From positions 2,743,001 to 2,807,000 of the forward strand of contig NZ_CP016447.1 of NCBI RefSeq assembly GCF_001714725.1: 64,000 nucleotides of DNA, given 5' to 3'. This DNA comes from Acidovorax sp. RAC01. Its GTDB lineage: Bacteria > Pseudomonadota > Gammaproteobacteria > Burkholderiales > Burkholderiaceae_C. Below the pieces are notes generated by a model. It saw only the letters and a list, made by a program, of their open reading frames with translations. It had not been told where the DNA came from and ran no database searches. Position 1 is the first letter of the stretch. Each line of letters opens with the position of its first letter. Of this stretch, positions 61,627-64,000 are shown in pieces. Both the position numbers and the translations under genes were made by a program.

Positions 61627-61999
61627 GGAAACCGTCCTCGTTAGTGGTGTGGTGGGGTTCAGAGGTACGCGGGCCACTGGTGGACACCAGGGCTGCCCGG
61701 ACCCCGCTCGTTCAATGTAGGCACCGTTGCGGCATGCCTTTGTGGGTGTGTGCAGCCGCTGCGTGTAGGACCTGCCCGGCGTGCAACCGGCAGCTTGGCG
61801 GGTGAGTGGCGGGTGCGCGACGGTTAAACTCGCGCCCTGTTATTTGTTTCAAATGCATGACAATTCCATGTCAGTGCCGTGTCTTTGGCCGGCCTGCCGT
61901 GCTGTCAGCCCACCGGGTTGCCACCTCGCCCCTCATGTGCTCTCGACGGGCGAGGCGCAGGCAGCTCGTCATTTCGCTCAGCGTCGATCAGGAGTCCGC
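61627..61999. other. Divergent intergenic region before the DUF47-pit pair
   Basis: About 370 bp without a supported gene. It contains a Pho-box-like site at 61857-61874, listed separately. A frame running in from 61781 has no ribosome binding site, whereas GGAG lies 6 bp before the ATG at 62000. Confidence 0.55.
61857..61874 (-). promoter_or_regulatory. Pho-box-like sequence
   Basis: On the minus strand CTGACAT-GGAA-TTGTCAT gives two 7-bp direct repeats separated by 4 bp, as in PhoB sites (CTGTCAT-N4-CTGTCAT). It is 125 bp before the phosphate-related operon but in the reverse orientation, so PhoB control is only suggested. Confidence 0.3.
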
Positions 62000-62647
62000 A
62001 TGTTTTTTGGAAAGCTGTTGCCCCGCGAGGGCAATTTTTTCGAGATGTTCAACCAGCATGCCGACCGCATCGTCGAGGCGGCCCGCGCTTTCTCACATCT
62101 GGTGGCTAACTACAGCGACCCGCATCTGCGGGACAAATACAACCAGGACGTGGACAACGCCGAGCGCGCCGCAGACCGCGTGACGCACGAGGTGAACAAG
62201 GCCATTCACAAGACGTTCATCACGCCTATCGACCGCGAGCAGATCCACACCCTGATCAACACGATGGATGATGTGGCCGACCTGATCCAGGATTCAGCGG
62301 AGACGATGGCGCTGTACGACGTGCGCCACATGACGGAGGAGATCACGCGCCTGACGGACCTGAGCGTCAAATGCTGCGAACGCCTGCGCGATGCCGTCAA
62401 GCTGCTCGACAAGATCGCCGACCCCGCCGTGGCCGAGGCTGCGCTCAAGACCTGCGAAGAGATCGACAAGCTCGAATCGGACGCAGACCGCGTGATGCGC
62501 AGCGCCATGAGCAAACTGTTTCGTGAAGAGCCGGATGTGCGCGAAGTGATCAAGCTCAAGGCGATCTACGAGCTTCTCGAGACGATCACCGACAAGTGCG
62601 AGGACGTCGCCAACTGCATCGAGGGCATCGTCCTCGAGAATTCCTGA
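62000..62647 (+). CDS. DUF47 (PhoU-like) family protein
   Basis: 215 aa. All-helical PhoU-like protein of the DUF47/TIGR00153 family: MFFGKLLPREGNFFEMFNQH, FITPIDREQIHTLINTMDDV, ETITDKCEDVANCIEGIVLE. The DREDI-like acidic stretches suit metal or phosphate regulation. These proteins accompany PiT transporters and are thought to control them. 19 bp before the pit gene. Confidence 0.92.
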   Translation: MFFGKLLPREGNFFEMFNQHADRIVEAARAFSHLVANYSDPHLRDKYNQDVDNAERAADRVTHEVNKAIHKTFITPIDREQIHTLINTMDDVADLIQDSAETMALYDVRHMTEEITRLTDLSVKCCERLRDAVKLLDKIADPAVAEAALKTCEEIDKLESDADRVMRSAMSKLFREEPDVREVIKLKAIYELLETITDKCEDVANCIEGIVLENS

Positions 62648-62666
62648 TCAGCCGGGCGAAGCAAGC

Positions 62667-63677
62667 ATGGAAACCGCACAGACGGCCCTGTGGATCGTGG
62701 TGATGCTGGTGGCGCTGGCGCTGCTGTTCGACTTCATGAACGGGTTCCACGACGCCGCCAACTCGATTGCCACCGTGGTCTCCACCGGCGTGCTCAAGCC
62801 GGCCCAGGCCGTGCTTTTTGCCGCGTTCTTCAACTTCGTGGCGATCTTTGTGTTCCACCTCAGCGTGGCTGCCACAGTGGGCAAGGGCATCGTGCAGCCG
62901 GGCGTGGTGGACACCCACGTGGTGTTCGGTGCACTGGTCGGCGCCATCACCTGGAACGTCATCACCTGGTACTACGGCATTCCGAGCAGCTCCTCGCATG
63001 CGCTGATCGGTGGCATCGTGGGCGCCGTGATTGCCAAGGCGGGCGCTGGCGCCCTGGTGTCCACGGGCATCCTCAAGACCGTGGCGTTCATCTTTGTATC
63101 GCCGCTGCTGGGGTTTGCGCTGGGCTCGCTCATGATGCTGGCGGTGGCCTGGATCTTCAGACGGTCGCGGCCGAGCCGCGTGGACAAATGGTTCCGGCGG
63201 CTGCAACTGGTATCGGCGGGGGCTTACAGCCTGGGGCATGGCGGCAACGATGCGCAAAAGACGATCGGCATCATCTGGCTGCTTCTGATCGCGACCGGTT
63301 ACACGGCTGCATCGGATGCCTCGCCGCCCACCTGGACCATCGTGAGTTGCTACGTGGCCATCGGCCTGGGCACCATGTTCGGTGGCTGGCGCATCGTCAA
63401 GACCATGGGCCAGAAGATCACCAAGCTCAAGCCCGTGGGCGGGTTCTGCGCTGAAACGGGGGGCGCGCTGACGCTGTTTCTGGCGACCACCCTGGGCATT
63501 CCGGTGTCGACCACGCACACCATCACGGGCGCCATCGTCGGTGTCGGCTCCACCCAGCGGGCCAGTGCCGTGCGCTGGGGCGTGGCGGGCAACATCGTGT
63601 GGGCGTGGATTCTCACCATCCCCGCCAGTGCGTTTGTGGCAGCTGTGGCCTACTGGATCAGCCTCACCATCTTCTGA
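62667..63677 (+). CDS. PiT-family inorganic phosphate transporter
   Basis: 336 aa with the two inverted PiT signatures: FDFMNGFHDAANSIATVVST (residues ~20-40) and SAGAYSLGHGGNDAQKTIGI, plus GIPSSSSHALIGGIVGA and GIPVSTTHTITGAIVG. Around ten transmembrane helices. Low-affinity proton-coupled metal-phosphate uptake in the inner membrane. Forms an operon with the DUF47 gene. Confidence 0.95.
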   Translation: METAQTALWIVVMLVALALLFDFMNGFHDAANSIATVVSTGVLKPAQAVLFAAFFNFVAIFVFHLSVAATVGKGIVQPGVVDTHVVFGALVGAITWNVITWYYGIPSSSSHALIGGIVGAVIAKAGAGALVSTGILKTVAFIFVSPLLGFALGSLMMLAVAWIFRRSRPSRVDKWFRRLQLVSAGAYSLGHGGNDAQKTIGIIWLLLIATGYTAASDASPPTWTIVSCYVAIGLGTMFGGWRIVKTMGQKITKLKPVGGFCAETGGALTLFLATTLGIPVSTTHTITGAIVGVGSTQRASAVRWGVAGNIVWAWILTIPASAFVAAVAYWISLTIF

Positions 63678-63715
63678 TGGGGGAGACTGTTGCCTCTGGC
63701 TATTTTGCTATTTTA

Positions 63716-63756
63716 TTGATAGCTATCAGGCGTTGATCGACAAGCGCTAGAGGGCA
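63716..63756. repeat. Palindromic intergenic repeat (copy 2)
   Basis: TTGATAGCTATCAGGCGTTG, then ATCGACAAGCGCTAGAGGGC. It shares GATAGCT and AAGCGCTAGAGG with the copy after lolA at similar spacing but its central palindrome is less perfect. Confidence 0.7.
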
Positions 63757-63794
63757 ATAACGCCGTATTTCTGAGCCCAAGTGGCCAAAAGACC

Positions 63795-63825
63795 AAAAAA
63801 AGGGACGCTAGCCGCGTCCTTTTTT
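63795..63825 (+). terminator. Bidirectional terminator between pit and the last gene
   Basis: AAAAAA-GGGACGC-TAGCC-GCGTCC-TTTTTT; the 6-bp GC stem is flanked by A and T runs, so it can serve both the pit operon and the converging gene at the right edge. Confidence 0.9.
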
Positions 63826-63855
63826 GTTTGCGCAGGGCCCAGGCGGACCGGCCGA

Positions 63856-64000
63856 TCACTGCGAAATCTTGCGCGCCTCTTCGATCTGGTATTCAAAGTA
63901 GCGCTGGAAGCTGAAGGCAATGCTCGCCATCAGCACGGCCGTGCCCATCATCAGCGACACGACGATGGCGCCAACGGTGATCCAGTTGGTGCGGCCGGGC
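63856..64000 (-). CDS. C-terminal end of a membrane protein (5' end outside window)
   Basis: The minus-strand frame is open from the right edge to a TGA at 63858-63856 and reads TNWITVGAIVVSLMMGTAVL, MASIAFSFQRYFEYQIEEAR, KISQ. One transmembrane helix followed by a short cytoplasmic tail. Too little is present to assign a family. Confidence 0.55.
   Translation of the reverse strand, partial: PGRTNWITVGAIVVSLMMGTAVLMASIAFSFQRYFEYQIEEARKISQ

Overview
The window looks like a chromosome segment of a betaproteobacterium of the family Comamonadaceae (Acidovorax-like). Reasons: four tripartite-tricarboxylate (Bug/TctC) receptor genes or remnants of them, an Omp-type betaproteobacterial porin, a GC-rich housekeeping block (rpmG-rpmB, trxB, ftsK-lolA-rarA, trpS, livHMGF, DUF47-PiT), and a palindromic intergenic repeat (core AAGCGCTAGAGG) that I recall from that family. 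This is inference from gene content; no search was run.

Region 1 (1-14,770) is a horizontally acquired island of visibly lower GC. It carries (a) a broken tyrosine recombinase joined to the last ~200 residues of an Argonaute PIWI domain; (b) a tightly coupled eight-gene minus-strand operon (9,042 to 1,733) encoding an inositol-monophosphatase-like phosphatase, an MFS exporter, a luciferase-like monooxygenase, a flavin reductase, a DegT/StrS PLP aminotransferase, an FAD amine/amino-acid oxidoreductase, a Nudix hydrolase and a P-loop kinase, which reads as a compact uncharacterised small-molecule biosynthesis cluster; (c) remnants of one small gene family on both sides of that cluster; (d) three small genes followed by a 774-residue protein joining an HsdR-type PD-(D/E)xK nuclease to a STAND-like NTPase, a candidate anti-phage protein; and (e) a P4-type integrase next to a short tRNA-Ser 3'-end match and a terminator, taken as the island's right border.

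Region 2 (14,960-32,560) is a scarred accessory region. A DUF1232 gene is followed by a Bug-receptor/recombinase chimera, an IS5-like element with a frameshifted transposase, an intact LysR regulator, an IS3 element next to an exact 841-bp partial copy of itself, and an opine-type gene set: a three-subunit FAD/2Fe-2S oxidase, two Bug receptors and two octopine/nopaline-dehydrogenase-like enzymes. Two further LysR genes there are broken, one of them by a second IS3 element with an ACCT target duplication. The region ends in about 1.5 kb without a convincing gene, holding two tandem repeat arrays, an alternating purine-pyrimidine tract and an orphan terminator.

Region 3 (32,637-64,000) is core-like. 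A LysR regulator diverges from a Bug receptor, a ModA-like binding protein and a porin. A regulatory operon follows (OmpR-type regulator, LysM/FecR protein, CHASE2 histidine kinase), then a lipoprotein and a SUMF1-like protein, trpS, an M50 protease, a chemoreceptor, an RsmB-like methyltransferase, a fatty acid desaturase, ribosomal proteins L33 and L28, trxB, ftsK-lolA-rarA, a branched-chain amino acid ABC transporter without its binding protein, an outer membrane barrel, and the DUF47-PiT phosphate transport pair. Palindromic repeats lie after lolA and after pit, and look-alike sequences sit inside the lolA signal-peptide region and inside rarA.
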